DNA of 64,000 nt from Streptomyces violaceoruber (GCA_000720805.1 JODI01000032.1:30205-94204), one strand, 5' to 3'. Positions 53,102 through 62,708 are shown, counted from the stretch's first letter. A program made the numbers and translations. The notes: generated from the letters alone by a model not told the origin.

Positions 53102-53907
53102 AGCGACCGGGCAGGCGGAGGCTCCGCGTGGACCTGCGAGAGCGCCCCGAACTGCTGCTCGCTCCCGCCGTCTTCGTCGTCGCCATGCTGGCCTGGGAGT
53201 TCGCGGTCCCCGCCTTCGGTATCGACGACTACGTGCTGCCGCGCCCCTCGCAGATCTTCGAGGCCCTCCGCACGCAGCTGGCGGACCCGTTGTTCTGGAG
53301 GCATCTGAAGGTGACGGTCCTGGAGTCGCTGTACGGCTTTCTGCTCGGAGTGGCGGCGGCGCTGGTCCTGGGCACCGCGGTCTCCCAGGTGCGGCTGATC
53401 GAGCGCACCTTCATGCCGTATGTCGTCGCCTTCCAGACGGTCCCCAAGGTGGCGCTCGCGCCTTTGTTCGTCGTCTGGTTCGGCTTCGGCATGACGAGCA
53501 AGGTCGTCATGGCGGCGGTGATCTCGTTCTTCCCCGTGCTGGTCAACGTCATCGAGGGGCTGCGCTCGGCCGACGCCGACCGGATCCAGATGCTCACGGT
53601 GTTCGGCGCCGGCAGGTTCCAGGTGTTCCGGATGGTGCGGCTGCCGAGCGCGCTCCCCTTCCTCTTCGCCGGCCTGGACATCGGGATCGTCTTCTCGATC
53701 CTCGGCGCCGTCGTCGGCGAGTTCATCGGCGCGAAGGAGGGCCTGGGATACCTCCTGCTGCAGACCAACTACAACTTCGACATCGCCGGGATGTTCGCCG
53801 TGCTGGTGGTGCTTTCCGTACTGGGGCTGATCGCCCACTTCGTCATCCGGTTCGCCCAGAAGCGGCTCGTCTTCTGGGCCGAGGAGAACCGGGTGATCGG
53901 CGCATGA
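53098..53907 (+). CDS. SsuC/TauC-like ABC permease
   Basis: 269 residues with six helices. LPRPSQIFEAL near 48-58, TVLESLYGFLLGVAAALVLG near 79-98, VAFQTVPKVALAPLFVVWFG near 111-130 and the coupling loop MLTVFGAGRFQVFRMVRLPSALPFLFAGL near 163-191 are characteristic of sulfonate/pyrimidine-type permeases. Completes the second importer. Confidence 0.92.
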   Translation: MKRPGRRRLRVDLRERPELLLAPAVFVVAMLAWEFAVPAFGIDDYVLPRPSQIFEALRTQLADPLFWRHLKVTVLESLYGFLLGVAAALVLGTAVSQVRLIERTFMPYVVAFQTVPKVALAPLFVVWFGFGMTSKVVMAAVISFFPVLVNVIEGLRSADADRIQMLTVFGAGRFQVFRMVRLPSALPFLFAGLDIGIVFSILGAVVGEFIGAKEGLGYLLLQTNYNFDIAGMFAVLVVLSVLGLIAHFVIRFAQKRLVFWAEENRVIGA

Positions 53908-53939
53908 CGAACTGAGGACGACACAGGCAGGAGGCCTGC

Positions 53940-55418
53940 ATGACCGCGTACGACCTGGTGGTGAAGAACGCCCGTGTCGTCAGCCACGACACCCAGGACC
54001 ACGCCGACGCGCGCCCCGCGGACATCGCCGTCAGCGGCGGCCGGATCGCCGCCGTAGCCTCCGGCATCGCCGCGGAAGGCGCCCGTCGGGTGGTCGACGC
54101 CGACGGCAGGCTGGCGTTCCCCGGTGTCGTCGACGCCCACCAGCACTGGGGGATCTACCACCCGCTGCCCGAGGACGCGGCCACCGAGAGCCGCGCGTGC
54201 GCACAGGGAGGCGTCACCAGCGCTCTGACCTACACCCGGACAGGCCGCTACTACCTCAACAAGGCCGGGGCGTACGCCGACTTCTTCCCCGAGGTGCTGG
54301 CCGCCGCCGCCGGCCGCGCCCACGTCGACTACGGCTTCCACCTCGCGCCGATCTCGCGCGCTCACATCGACGAGATTGCCGACCTGATCGAGCGGTTCGG
54401 CGTCACCTCGTTCAAGGTCTTCATGTTCTACGGCAGCCACGGCCTCCACGGCAGGTCGGCCGACCAGAACGCGTTCCTGATGCTCCCCGAGGACGAGCGG
54501 TACGACTACGCGCACTTCGAGTTCGTCATGCGCGGGGTGCAGGCCGCCCGCGAGCGGTTCCCCGACCTCGCCGACGAGATCTCCCTCTCCCTGCACTGCG
54601 AGACCGCCGAGATCATGACCGCGTACACCAGGCTGGTCGAGGAGGCGGGTGACCTCACCGGGCTCGCCGCCTACAGCGCCTCCCGGCCGCAGCACTCCGA
54701 AGGCCTCGCGGTCGCCGTCGCCTCCTACCTGGCGCACGAGACCGGGCTGCCCACGATCAACCTGCTGCACCTGTCGTCCCGCAAGGCGGTCGACGCGGCC
54801 GTGCGGATGAGCCGGGCGTTCCCGCACATCGACTTCCGCCGTGAGGTGACGGTCGGGCATCTGCTCGCCGACATCACCACCGCGCACGGCCTCGGCGGCA
54901 AGGTCAACCCGCCGCTGCGGCCCCGCGACGACGTCGAGGCGCTGTGGGAGTACATGCTCGACGGCACCGTGGACTGGGTCGTGAGCGACCACGCGTGCTG
55001 CCGCGAGGAGGTGAAGTTCGGCGAGCCCGGGGACGACGTCTTCCTCGCCAAGGCCGGCTTCGGCGGCGCCGAGTACCTCCTGCCCGGCCTGCTCACCGAG
55101 GGAACGAAACGCGGCCTGCCGCTGGGCCGGATCGCCGCGCTGACCTCCTGGAACCCGGCCCGGCGCTACGGACTGCGCACCAAGGGCAGCCTCGCCCCCG
55201 GCTTCGACGCCGACATCGCCCTGGTCGACCCGGGCCGCACCTGGACCGTGCGCGCCGCGGAGTCGGAGTCGACGCAGCAGTACACCCCGTTCGAGGGGTT
55301 CGAGCTGACCGCCCAGGTCACCGACACCTTCTTGAGGGGCCACCACATCGTGCGGGCGGGCAAGGTCGTCGGCCCGCCCGTCGGCGCCTACCTGCACCGT
55401 CCGACCGGTACCGCCTGA
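53940..55418 (+). CDS. Hydantoinase/dihydropyrimidinase-like cyclic amidohydrolase
   Basis: 492 residues. A binuclear metal site is complete: His67 and His69 in DAHQHWG, Lys159 in TSFKVFM (the carboxylated lysine), His219 in SLHCET, His277 in LLHLSS and Asp350 in VSDHACC. Enzymes of this type open cyclic amides such as hydantoins, dihydropyrimidines or allantoin. It lies 32 bases after the second importer with a GGAGG ribosome site, so it probably acts on what that importer brings in. The precise ring is not known. Confidence 0.87.
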   Translation: MTAYDLVVKNARVVSHDTQDHADARPADIAVSGGRIAAVASGIAAEGARRVVDADGRLAFPGVVDAHQHWGIYHPLPEDAATESRACAQGGVTSALTYTRTGRYYLNKAGAYADFFPEVLAAAAGRAHVDYGFHLAPISRAHIDEIADLIERFGVTSFKVFMFYGSHGLHGRSADQNAFLMLPEDERYDYAHFEFVMRGVQAARERFPDLADEISLSLHCETAEIMTAYTRLVEEAGDLTGLAAYSASRPQHSEGLAVAVASYLAHETGLPTINLLHLSSRKAVDAAVRMSRAFPHIDFRREVTVGHLLADITTAHGLGGKVNPPLRPRDDVEALWEYMLDGTVDWVVSDHACCREEVKFGEPGDDVFLAKAGFGGAEYLLPGLLTEGTKRGLPLGRIAALTSWNPARRYGLRTKGSLAPGFDADIALVDPGRTWTVRAAESESTQQYTPFEGFELTAQVTDTFLRGHHIVRAGKVVGPPVGAYLHRPTGTA

Positions 55419-55783
55419 GCTCGGCCACGTCACGCCAAGGGCATGTCGTGCTCGATCCAGTCGGTGACCGAAGGACGCGAGGGGCGCCGGCCGAGGACAT
55501 GCGCCCGGCTGGCGCGCTGGTGCGCCGGCCGGCTCATCCGCCGAGCCCTGGGAAAGAGGGACGGCCAGCGACGTTTCCCCAATGCATGTGCGTGCACGTC
55601 GTCGACCCGTCCGATCCCGCCGCCGCCCGCACATTCGCCCTCGACGAGCCGAAATACCAGGCCGGTGTCCACCGGGACGTGGAAGGGGCCCGGTGTACCC
55701 GGCGCCGCCGGCCCGCAGAACACACGACCCCTTCGGCTGCTGCTGCGGATGCGCAGGACGGCATACGGCGTCACGCTCGGAGC
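55419..55783. other. Intergenic region with possible gene remnants
   Basis: 365 bases with no intact gene. On the plus strand from 55585 a frame contains DEPKYQAGVHRDVE, loosely like the C-terminal part of YciI-type proteins; on the minus strand ending at 55430 a frame ends GRRPSRPSVTDWIEHD, loosely like the tail of NAD(P)-binding NmrA/SDR proteins. Both are impressions only and may be chance. The spacer probably marks an old junction. Confidence 0.3.
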
Positions 55784-56578
55784 ATGAGTGAGAGCTGGGA
55801 TGTCCGGCGCGCGGGGCCGGTCGATGCCGCCCCGCACCGGGTGCTGATGATTCCGGGCGGCCTGTGCACGACCGAGTTCTACGCGGACGTGATGGCCGAG
55901 CCCGCGGTGGCGGGACTGGGGCTGGTGGCGGCGACGATGCCGGGGTTCGGCGGGACCTCGGCACCGGACGACGTGACCATGGAGAACTACGCCCGCCTGA
56001 TGGCGGACTTCGCGGCCGACGCGGCCTGTGACGTGGTGGTGGGCCACAGTCTCGGGGCGAACGTGGCGATCGAGATGGCGGCGGAGGGGCTGTTCCCGGG
56101 TCCTCTGGTCCTGTTGTCGCCGACGTTCTCACGCGGGGACGAGGCGAGGTTCCTGGGGGTCATGAACTCCGTCGGGCGGGTCCCGGGGATCTCCACCGCG
56201 GCCTGGGCGGGAATGCTGAAGCTGCTTCCCAAGGCGATGAAGCGTGAGCTGCCGCCCCGGCGGGCGGACGCGCTCGCGGCGGACATGGGGCACAACGATC
56301 CCGACACGTGCCGGCGGATCGTGCGGCGCTACTACGAGTACCTCGACCGGTACCCGTCACTGGTCGAGCGCCTGTGCGACTCCGGCGTCAGCGCCTGGGT
56401 GGTGCGCGGCGACCACGACGAGGTCGGTCTGACGGACGGCGAGCGGCAGGTGCTGGAGGCGTGCCCCCGTATCCACCTGGTCACGGTGCCCGACGCCGGT
56501 CACACCGTCCTCGTCGAGCAGCCCGCACGGGTCGCCGACGTCGTCCTGGAGGCGGCCGCCGCGAGCCCCGGGACCTGA
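55784..56578 (+). CDS. Alpha/beta hydrolase
   Basis: 264 residues. LMIPGGLCTTEFY near 20-32, VVVGHSLGANVAIEMA near 83-98 with Ser nucleophile in GHSLG, RGDHDEVGL (acid) and DAGHTVLVE (His) near the C-terminus. Cytosolic; ester or C-C substrate unknown. ATG 55784 has only a weak ribosome site. It is not coupled to the preceding operon. Confidence 0.88.
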   Translation: MSESWDVRRAGPVDAAPHRVLMIPGGLCTTEFYADVMAEPAVAGLGLVAATMPGFGGTSAPDDVTMENYARLMADFAADAACDVVVGHSLGANVAIEMAAEGLFPGPLVLLSPTFSRGDEARFLGVMNSVGRVPGISTAAWAGMLKLLPKAMKRELPPRRADALAADMGHNDPDTCRRIVRRYYEYLDRYPSLVERLCDSGVSAWVVRGDHDEVGLTDGERQVLEACPRIHLVTVPDAGHTVLVEQPARVADVVLEAAAASPGT

Positions 56579-56602
56579 ACGCGGGGCTGCGAAGCCGCCG
56601 TC

Positions 56603-57544
56603 TCAGCCCCGGCCCGCCTCCCGCACATGGCGGGCGATCAGCGCGTACGTCTCCCGCGCCTTCACGTCGTCCGAGCCGTCGTACCCGTGGTCGGCCCCGG
56701 CCACGTCATGGTGCCCGGCCAGGGAGCCCGCCTTCAACAGCCGGCCGGCGTAGCGCTCACCCTCCGACCGCAGCAGGTCGTACTCGGCGGTGACGACGAG
56801 GGCCGGGGCGATGCCGGTCAGATCCGCGGTGTCCGAGGGATGGGCGGGCGACACCAGCCGGTCCGTCCGCAGCCGCTGGTCCGGGACGTACGAGGTGTCG
56901 AAGACGTCGGCCATCCAGGGCCGCAGCGCCGGCTTGTCGATGGCGGCTCGCTTGTCCTTGGCGTGGGTCGCGAGGTCCAGCGGGGGATAGTGCAGCACCT
57001 GGAGGGCGATCGAGGGGCCGCCCTCCTCCAGCGCCTGCCGGGCCACGGCCGCCGCGAGTCCGCCGCCGGCGCTCTGCCCGCCCACGGTGAGCCGGCCGCC
57101 GTCCCAGCCCTGCTCCCCGCCGTGCTCGGCCACCCAGCGGACGATCTCGTACGCCTGTCGGGGCGGGGCCGGGAACGGGTGCTGCGGGGCGACCACGTAG
57201 TCGATGTTGATCACCACGACCCCCGCCTCGGCGGCGAGGAAGCGGCACAGCGGGTCGTCCAGCTCGGTGAGCGCGACGACGTATCCGCCGCCGTGGAAGT
57301 TGACATGCACGGGCGGCGCGGAACCTTCGGTCTCGTCGGCCGGTGGCAGATACACCGTCGCCCGGGCCGGAGCGACCGAGGTGGGAATGGTCAGTTCCCG
57401 CACATTGCGCGGGTATTCGGGAAAGCGGGCGTGCGAGGCCGCCGCGGAGCCGCGCCCGCCGGAGCGCCGGTCGGCGAGTTCCGTCACGCGTTGCATGGTC
57501 TTGGCGGCGAGCGCGGCCACCGCGGGCCTGGCCAGGAGGGACAT
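56603..57544 (-). CDS. Hormone-sensitive-lipase-type esterase
   Basis: 313 residues of the HSL/GDXG family: VHVNFHGGGYVVAL near 78-91 is the oxyanion HGGG motif, VGGQSAGGGLAAAVARQ near 153-169 the nucleophile (GQSAG), VTAEYDLLRSEGE the Asp and GADHGY the His. Acts on short-chain esters inside the cell. Divergent by intervening distance from no operator; the TetR gene follows upstream in the same direction. It converges with the preceding hydrolase. Confidence 0.9.
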   Translation of the reverse strand: MSLLARPAVAALAAKTMQRVTELADRRSGGRGSAAASHARFPEYPRNVRELTIPTSVAPARATVYLPPADETEGSAPPVHVNFHGGGYVVALTELDDPLCRFLAAEAGVVVINIDYVVAPQHPFPAPPRQAYEIVRWVAEHGGEQGWDGGRLTVGGQSAGGGLAAAVARQALEEGGPSIALQVLHYPPLDLATHAKDKRAAIDKPALRPWMADVFDTSYVPDQRLRTDRLVSPAHPSDTADLTGIAPALVVTAEYDLLRSEGERYAGRLLKAGSLAGHHDVAGADHGYDGSDDVKARETYALIARHVREAGRG

Positions 57545-57592
57545 GCGGCCGAACTTACTTGAATTTGATAATAAAAAGCCAGTCCCTGGTGG

Positions 57593-58171
57593 TCAGCGGG
57601 CGGCGCGCACTCCGTCCAGTGCGACGGACAGTACCCGGTCGCGCTGGGCGTCGTCGTCGAAGGTCGTCGCGGTGATGCCCGAGACCATGCGCAGCAGGTC
57701 GACGAAGTCCATGTCCGTGCGCGCCTCGCCGGCCCGCTGGGCGCGCTCGAAGAGCGGGCCGCCGGCCTCGAGCATGGAGTCGCGGCACGCGGCGAAGATC
57801 TCCGACTCGTCGTTGAGGGCCTCGCGGACCGCCCGCTTGGTCACCACGTAGCCCGCGAACCGGTCCAGCCAGGCGGTCAGGGCGTCCCAGGGTTCCCGGT
57901 CGGCGACCTCCTCGGCGACCCGGCACAAGGTGTTCACCTCGTCCGCGTAGACGCTCTCGAAGAGATGGCGGCGGGTGGGGAAGTTCCGGTACAGCGTGCC
58001 GATTCCGACGCCCGCGCGCCGGGCGATGTCCTCCAGGGAGGCCTCCGCGCCGTGCTCCGCGAACGCCTCGCGGGCGGCGGCCAGCAGGGCGTCGTAGTTG
58101 CGGGCCGCGTCCTTCCGGTGCGGCCGCCGGGACGCGACGATCTCGCTGACGGGGAACGGCTGTGTGGTCAC
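57593..58171 (-). CDS. TetR-family repressor of the adjacent MFS gene
   Basis: 192 residues. Helix-turn-helix at about 20-67 (ARNYDALLAAAREAFAEHGAEASLEDIARRAGVGIGTLYRNFPTRRHLF in segments), with a short helical C-terminal domain of the QacR/TetR_C type. GTG 58171 follows CAGGAGG. Two identical-style palindromes in the divergent spacer are its likely operators, so it should repress itself and the MFS gene. Confidence 0.9.
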   Translation of the reverse strand: MTTQPFPVSEIVASRRPHRKDAARNYDALLAAAREAFAEHGAEASLEDIARRAGVGIGTLYRNFPTRRHLFESVYADEVNTLCRVAEEVADREPWDALTAWLDRFAGYVVTKRAVREALNDESEIFAACRDSMLEAGGPLFERAQRAGEARTDMDFVDLLRMVSGITATTFDDDAQRDRVLSVALDGVRAAR

Positions 58172-58478
58172 GGTGCCTCCTGGGGTGGTGCGAGGTTGAA
58201 GCGGAGGTGTGCCTCCGCTACAGTGGAGGCGTACCTCCACTTTACCAGTGCGGGGTGTGTTGGCCAGGGATGCGTGCGGCCGCGCGCATCGCCGACAGGA
58301 CCGCACCCCCGTACCCCACGGGCGCCGCACAGCGCGCACCGCCCGTCCCCGTCCACCACCTTTCCGCGACCGCTCACCGTGGCCGTCGGCGTGCCCCGTG
58401 CTGCCCGCAGTGCGCACCGGGCCCCGTCCGGCCGCGGTCCGAGGCCTCGGCCGCATCCTGTGTTCGGAGAGGCTCTTC
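58172..58478. other. Divergent spacer of the TetR/MFS pair
   Basis: 307 bases. The tandem operators occupy 58200-58241; the remaining 235 bases to the MFS start hold a long untranslated leader with no intact gene that I can support. Confidence 0.5.
58200..58241. promoter_or_regulatory. Tandem TetR operators
   Basis: AGCGGAGG-TGTG-CCTCCGCT (58200-58219) and AGTGGAGG-CGTA-CCTCCACT (58222-58241) are two perfect 8-bp-arm palindromes with centres 22 bases apart, i.e. two turns on one DNA face. Shared form AGNGGAGG-N4-CCTCCNCT. This fits two TetR dimers binding side by side. Confidence 0.85.
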
Positions 58479-59930
58479 ATGCCCCACAAGTCCACCCGTC
58501 TCACCTTCGCGGTCCTCGCGACAGGTGCCGGAGTGTTCTCCATGCTGCAGTCGCTGATCGCGCCGGCCCTGCCGACCGTCCAGCACGCGCTGCACACCTC
58601 GCAGTCCACCGCGACCTGGGTGATGACCGCCTATCTGCTGTCCGCCTCGATCTTCACGCCGATCCTCGGCCGCGTCGGCGACCTGATCGGCAAGAAGCGC
58701 ACCCTGGTCGCCGTCCTGGTCACCGTGGCGGTCGGCTGTCTGCTCGCCGCGCTCGCCCCGAGCATCGGCGTCCTGATCGTCGCCAGGGTCGTCCAGGGCG
58801 TCGGCGGCGCCCTGTTCCCGCTCTCCTTCGGCATCATCCGGGACGAGTTCACCCCGTCCGAGGTGAGCGGCAGCATCAGCAACCTGTCCGCCGTGATCGC
58901 GGCCGGCGGCGGCGTCGGCATGGTCGCCGCCGGTCCCATCGTCACCGCGCTCGACTACCGGTGGCTGTTCTGGATCCCGGTCGCCATCGTCGCCCTCGCC
59001 ACGCTGATCGCCGTACGGTATGTGCCCGAGTCGTCCAACCGGGCGCAGGGGCAGGTCAATTGGCTCGGTGCCGCACTGCTGTCGACCTGGCTCGTGGCCC
59101 TGCTGCTGCCGCTCAGCCAGGCGGCCGTGTGGGGCTGGGGCTCGGCCCGGGTGCTCGGCCTGTTCGCCGCCGCCGTCGTGCTGTTCGCGCTGTGGCTCGC
59201 CGCCGAGGCCCGCTCCCGCACCCCGCTGATCGACCTGAAGGTCATGCGGCTGCCGGCCGTGTGGACCACCAACACCGCCGCGTTCCTCTTCGGCGCGGGC
59301 ATGTACGCGATCTGGTCCTTCCTGCCGGGCTTCGTGCAGACGCCGCCCTCGGCCGGATACGGCTTCGGCGCGAGCGTCACGGCCGCCGGACTGCTCATGC
59401 TGCCGATGCTGGTCGCGATGTTCCTCTCCGGCGTCCTCGGCGGCCGGCTGGAGCCGGTGCTCGGCGCCAAGACGCTCCTGACCACGGGCGCGGCGCTCGG
59501 CGCGGTGGCCTGCGGCTTCCTCGCCCGGTGGCACGACGAGCGGTGGCAGATCGCCCTGGTCGCGGGCGTCTTCGGTCTCGGTATCGGACTCGCCTTCGCC
59601 TCCATGGCCAACCTGATCGTGGGCAGCGTCCCCGCCGACCAGACCGGCGCCGCCACCGGCATGAACGCCAACATCCGCACCATCGGCGGATCCATCGGCG
59701 CCGCCGTCACCAGCGTCCTGGTCACCGGCCGCCTCCAGCCCTCGGGCCTGCCGTACGACTCCGGCTACACCCACGGCTTCACCCTGCTCGCCCTGCTCTG
59801 CCTGGCCGCGGCCCTCGCCGCCCTGCTGGTCCCGGCCCGGCGCGGCGGACGGACGACCGGCCCCGCGCTCGCGACGGCCGGGACGCCTCGCGCGGAGCGG
59901 CAGCCCGTGTCTCCCGGTCCGCGCGGCTGA
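58479..59930 (+). CDS. MFS drug efflux transporter (DHA2-like)
   Basis: 483 residues with 12 to 14 helices. SLIAPALPTVQHAL and TATWVMTAYLLSASIFTPILGRVGDLIGKKR show the DHA2 loop motif, and ARVVQGVGGALFPLSFGIIRDEF is motif B/C. Probably exports an antibiotic or toxic compound by proton antiport. ATG 58479 has GGAGAGG ahead. It is divergent from a TetR gene with tandem operators. Confidence 0.9.
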   Translation: MPHKSTRLTFAVLATGAGVFSMLQSLIAPALPTVQHALHTSQSTATWVMTAYLLSASIFTPILGRVGDLIGKKRTLVAVLVTVAVGCLLAALAPSIGVLIVARVVQGVGGALFPLSFGIIRDEFTPSEVSGSISNLSAVIAAGGGVGMVAAGPIVTALDYRWLFWIPVAIVALATLIAVRYVPESSNRAQGQVNWLGAALLSTWLVALLLPLSQAAVWGWGSARVLGLFAAAVVLFALWLAAEARSRTPLIDLKVMRLPAVWTTNTAAFLFGAGMYAIWSFLPGFVQTPPSAGYGFGASVTAAGLLMLPMLVAMFLSGVLGGRLEPVLGAKTLLTTGAALGAVACGFLARWHDERWQIALVAGVFGLGIGLAFASMANLIVGSVPADQTGAATGMNANIRTIGGSIGAAVTSVLVTGRLQPSGLPYDSGYTHGFTLLALLCLAAALAALLVPARRGGRTTGPALATAGTPRAERQPVSPGPRG

Positions 59931-59989
59931 CGTACCCGCATGCGGTAGGGTTGATCCACGCGCTCACACGGGCAACCGTGCGAGCGCAC

Positions 59990-60063
<74 letters not shown>

Positions 60064-60082
60064 CTTAACGAAGTAGCAGGTC

Positions 60083-60127
60083 AGGGGCCGTTTCAGAGAG
60101 GATCTGAGACGGCCCCTCGATCATTTT
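60083..60127 (+). terminator. Terminator after the second tRNA-Pro
   Basis: AGGGGCCGTTTCAGA (60083-60097) pairs with TCTGAGACGGCCCCT (60103-60117), one G-T pair, loop GAGGA, then CGATCATTTTTC. It is clearly related to the terminator of the first tRNA-Pro, showing that the tRNA and terminator were duplicated as a unit. Confidence 0.85.
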
Positions 60128-60152
60128 TCGGGGACCAGTGGGGGAACGGCTC

Positions 60153-62708
60153 TCACTTCCCGTAGACGGAGACCTCGTAGAGCCCACGGGACCAGTCGGC
60201 GTCCTTGCCGTGCGCGAGGTCGAACGACTTGTACACGTCGAGCTTGACGTACCGGTACGAGCCGGTCAGCTCGTGGATCTGGTGGCCCACCCGGTTGTTC
60301 TGGGTGTTGTCGACGAGTTCCGTCCAGCGCTTTCCGTCGGTACTGGCGGAGACGGTGTAGCGGTGGACGTTGTCCGAACCCCCGACCGTCTTGAACGAGA
60401 GCCCGATCCAGGCCAGCTTGTGGCGTCCGCCGAGGTCGACCTGCCAGGAGAAGGGGAGCCCCGCACTCTTGTAGTACTGCTCCGTGTCGTCGTAGACGCT
60501 GACGTCCGCGTCCTTGCCGTCATTGGCCTCGGTGGCGTCGTAGTGCCGGTAGATCCCGGTCTTCTCCTGTTCGGGTGTGGTCTCCCAGTCGCTCTGGCTC
60601 TCGGTGGGCGCGCCGACGGCGGCACGGACCTTGGGAGAGGCGGTCACCGGCTTGTTCAGGGAGAGCAGCTTCCAGTCCGGCTGCTTGACCTTGCCGTTCT
60701 TGGCATCGAGGTCGAGTCGCGGGGTGGGCTGGAGCCTCATCAGACCCTTGCCGCCGTTGCCGCTGTCGCTGATGGTCAGCGGCATGGCCACATACGTAGA
60801 CTTCAGCAGGAGGTCCGGGCGCCAGCGGTCACCGATGTACACGTAACTCGGCCTGCTGTCGGTACCGATGTTCAGGATCCTGGTGGGCTGGGAACCGTAC
60901 GTGGTGTTGTCACCGACCACTTGCAGGGAACTCCACGCCTTCTGGCCGTTGCGGTAGCCGTACGCGTCCCGCGGCTCGGCGAAGCCCGCGTCGAGGTCCT
61001 CGGTGCGCCCGTACTGGGCCTGGTTGGGGTACCAGCCGGACTGGTAGGACGTCATGAGGTAGACGTACCTGCCGTTCTTGCCGCCGTTGCGGACGAGGGC
61101 GGGAGCCTCGCGGTGCTCGCCGACGTACATGTCGTACTCCTTCTCGGGCACCACGTCCGTGAAGGAGTCGTTCAGCTTCCACACCCGCATGTAGATGTGG
61201 TCCTGCGCGGTGACGAGGTACGCCTCGCCGGTCTTCTCGTCCTGGTGGACGGTGAAGTCACGTGAGCCGTACCCGATGTTGTCGCCCTTGCGCGCGGGGG
61301 CCGGGTCCTGACCGTCCATGGTGTAGTACGTCTCCGCACCGTAGGAGGGGGAGTAGATCCGCAACTCCTTGTAGCCGAAGGTGCCGTACGTGCCGGGGAC
61401 ACGGTTGATGACCGGGGTGAACACCGGCACGTCCGCCGGGTCCTCGGCGACCTGGTATGTCACCGACGTGACCTCACTGGTCTTGCCGTCCTTCTCGGTG
61501 ACCGCCTTGACCACGGTCCGTTTGCCCGGGGAGCCCGCCAGGGATATCCGCGTCCCGTCGGTGTACCTCCGGCGCTGGGTGTTGTCCGGGGCCGCCGGGT
61601 CGGACCCGTCCGTCGTGAAGTACGAGATCGCGTCGGCGGTCGCACCGGTGACGAACGCGACGTCCTGGCTGTTGACCAGCACCACCGACGGGTCGGACGA
61701 CTCCTTCAGGGTGGGAGACACCACCGGCGCCGTCAGCTGATCGTGAGAGGTCCCCGGATCACCGATCGTGTACCGGGCCGTCATCGTGTCCGACGCTGTT
61801 GCCGTCGGATACCGCACGACATAGCCGCTCGCGGAGACGTTGTAGTCCTTCACGTACCGGTCGTACGCCGACGTGTCGAAGCCGGTCATCCGGACCGCCT
61901 TCGCCTTCACCGTCGTGTCGTGCGCGATGTCGTTCAACTGGTACGTCCACGAGTTCCCGGCCTGGCTCGTGCCGTAGTCGTCGTCACCGACGTACGACAG
62001 TTTCTCGGGGTTGCGGGCGTCCGGGGCCTTGTACTGGAGGATCTTCGCCGGATAGTCGGCCTGTACGGGCTTGTAGGCGTGCTTCTTGTTCGCGGCGTCC
62101 TTGGCCGAGGTGTCGAAGTCCTCGGTCGGCTGCCCGACGCGGTCGCCCATCGCCTCGGCTTCGGTGTTTCCGGCGCCGGGGCGGAAATGGCCCTTCGAGG
62201 TGATGGTGTAAGGGCCGTCGATGGTGCTGGAGGTCGCCACGAGGACTTCCGAGGCGGAGTAGTCCGCGGCCATCTCCCAGTGACCCCACAGCACGTACTT
62301 CTTCGTCTTCTCGTTGTAGAGCAGCTTCGGGCGCTCCACCTTCGCGTGGGTGAGGATCTTGTTGCCCCGGGTGTCCTCGGAGTCCACCGTGAGGATCTGC
62401 CTGACCTTCTGCCAGTTCTCCAGGTCCTTGGACTTGTACAGATTCAGTCCGTTGAACCGGGCGTTGCCCAGGGACTTGTCCTCCCCCACCCAGTAGTAGG
62501 TGTCTCCCCTCTTGAGGAAGCCGCCTCCGTGGGCGTCGATGGGGTCGCCGTTCGTGTCGTAGTACGTCTGGCCGTTCGGGATGGCGTCGTACTGCTGACG
62601 TGAGGTGGCGCTCCCGGACGTGGAGGCCCCCGCGGCGGCGGGAAGCATGCCGGTCAGTAAGGCGGCGGCGGTCACCACCACTGCCGCCGCCCTTGCAGGT
62701 CTGGGCAT
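60153..62708 (-). CDS. Large secreted GH43-like glycosidase with CHB_HEX_C and F5/8 (CBM32) domains
   Basis: 851 residues. A Sec signal peptide (about 1-30) precedes a five-bladed-propeller start typical of GH43 subfamilies acting on galactans: DPIDAHGGGFLKRGDTYYWVGE near 55-76 with the Asp-Ala-His catalytic start, and ERPKLLYNEKTKKYVLWGHWE. In the middle (about 340-430) lies a chitobiase C-terminal-like domain (YFTTDGSDPAAP), then more propeller sequence, and the last 150 residues are a discoidin/F5-8-type carbohydrate-binding domain ending RGLYEVSVYGK. Codon 17 is TTA (62660-62658). It converges on the tRNA-Pro terminator. Confidence 0.82.
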   Translation of the reverse strand: MPRPARAAAVVVTAAALLTGMLPAAAGASTSGSATSRQQYDAIPNGQTYYDTNGDPIDAHGGGFLKRGDTYYWVGEDKSLGNARFNGLNLYKSKDLENWQKVRQILTVDSEDTRGNKILTHAKVERPKLLYNEKTKKYVLWGHWEMAADYSASEVLVATSSTIDGPYTITSKGHFRPGAGNTEAEAMGDRVGQPTEDFDTSAKDAANKKHAYKPVQADYPAKILQYKAPDARNPEKLSYVGDDDYGTSQAGNSWTYQLNDIAHDTTVKAKAVRMTGFDTSAYDRYVKDYNVSASGYVVRYPTATASDTMTARYTIGDPGTSHDQLTAPVVSPTLKESSDPSVVLVNSQDVAFVTGATADAISYFTTDGSDPAAPDNTQRRRYTDGTRISLAGSPGKRTVVKAVTEKDGKTSEVTSVTYQVAEDPADVPVFTPVINRVPGTYGTFGYKELRIYSPSYGAETYYTMDGQDPAPARKGDNIGYGSRDFTVHQDEKTGEAYLVTAQDHIYMRVWKLNDSFTDVVPEKEYDMYVGEHREAPALVRNGGKNGRYVYLMTSYQSGWYPNQAQYGRTEDLDAGFAEPRDAYGYRNGQKAWSSLQVVGDNTTYGSQPTRILNIGTDSRPSYVYIGDRWRPDLLLKSTYVAMPLTISDSGNGGKGLMRLQPTPRLDLDAKNGKVKQPDWKLLSLNKPVTASPKVRAAVGAPTESQSDWETTPEQEKTGIYRHYDATEANDGKDADVSVYDDTEQYYKSAGLPFSWQVDLGGRHKLAWIGLSFKTVGGSDNVHRYTVSASTDGKRWTELVDNTQNNRVGHQIHELTGSYRYVKLDVYKSFDLAHGKDADWSRGLYEVSVYGK

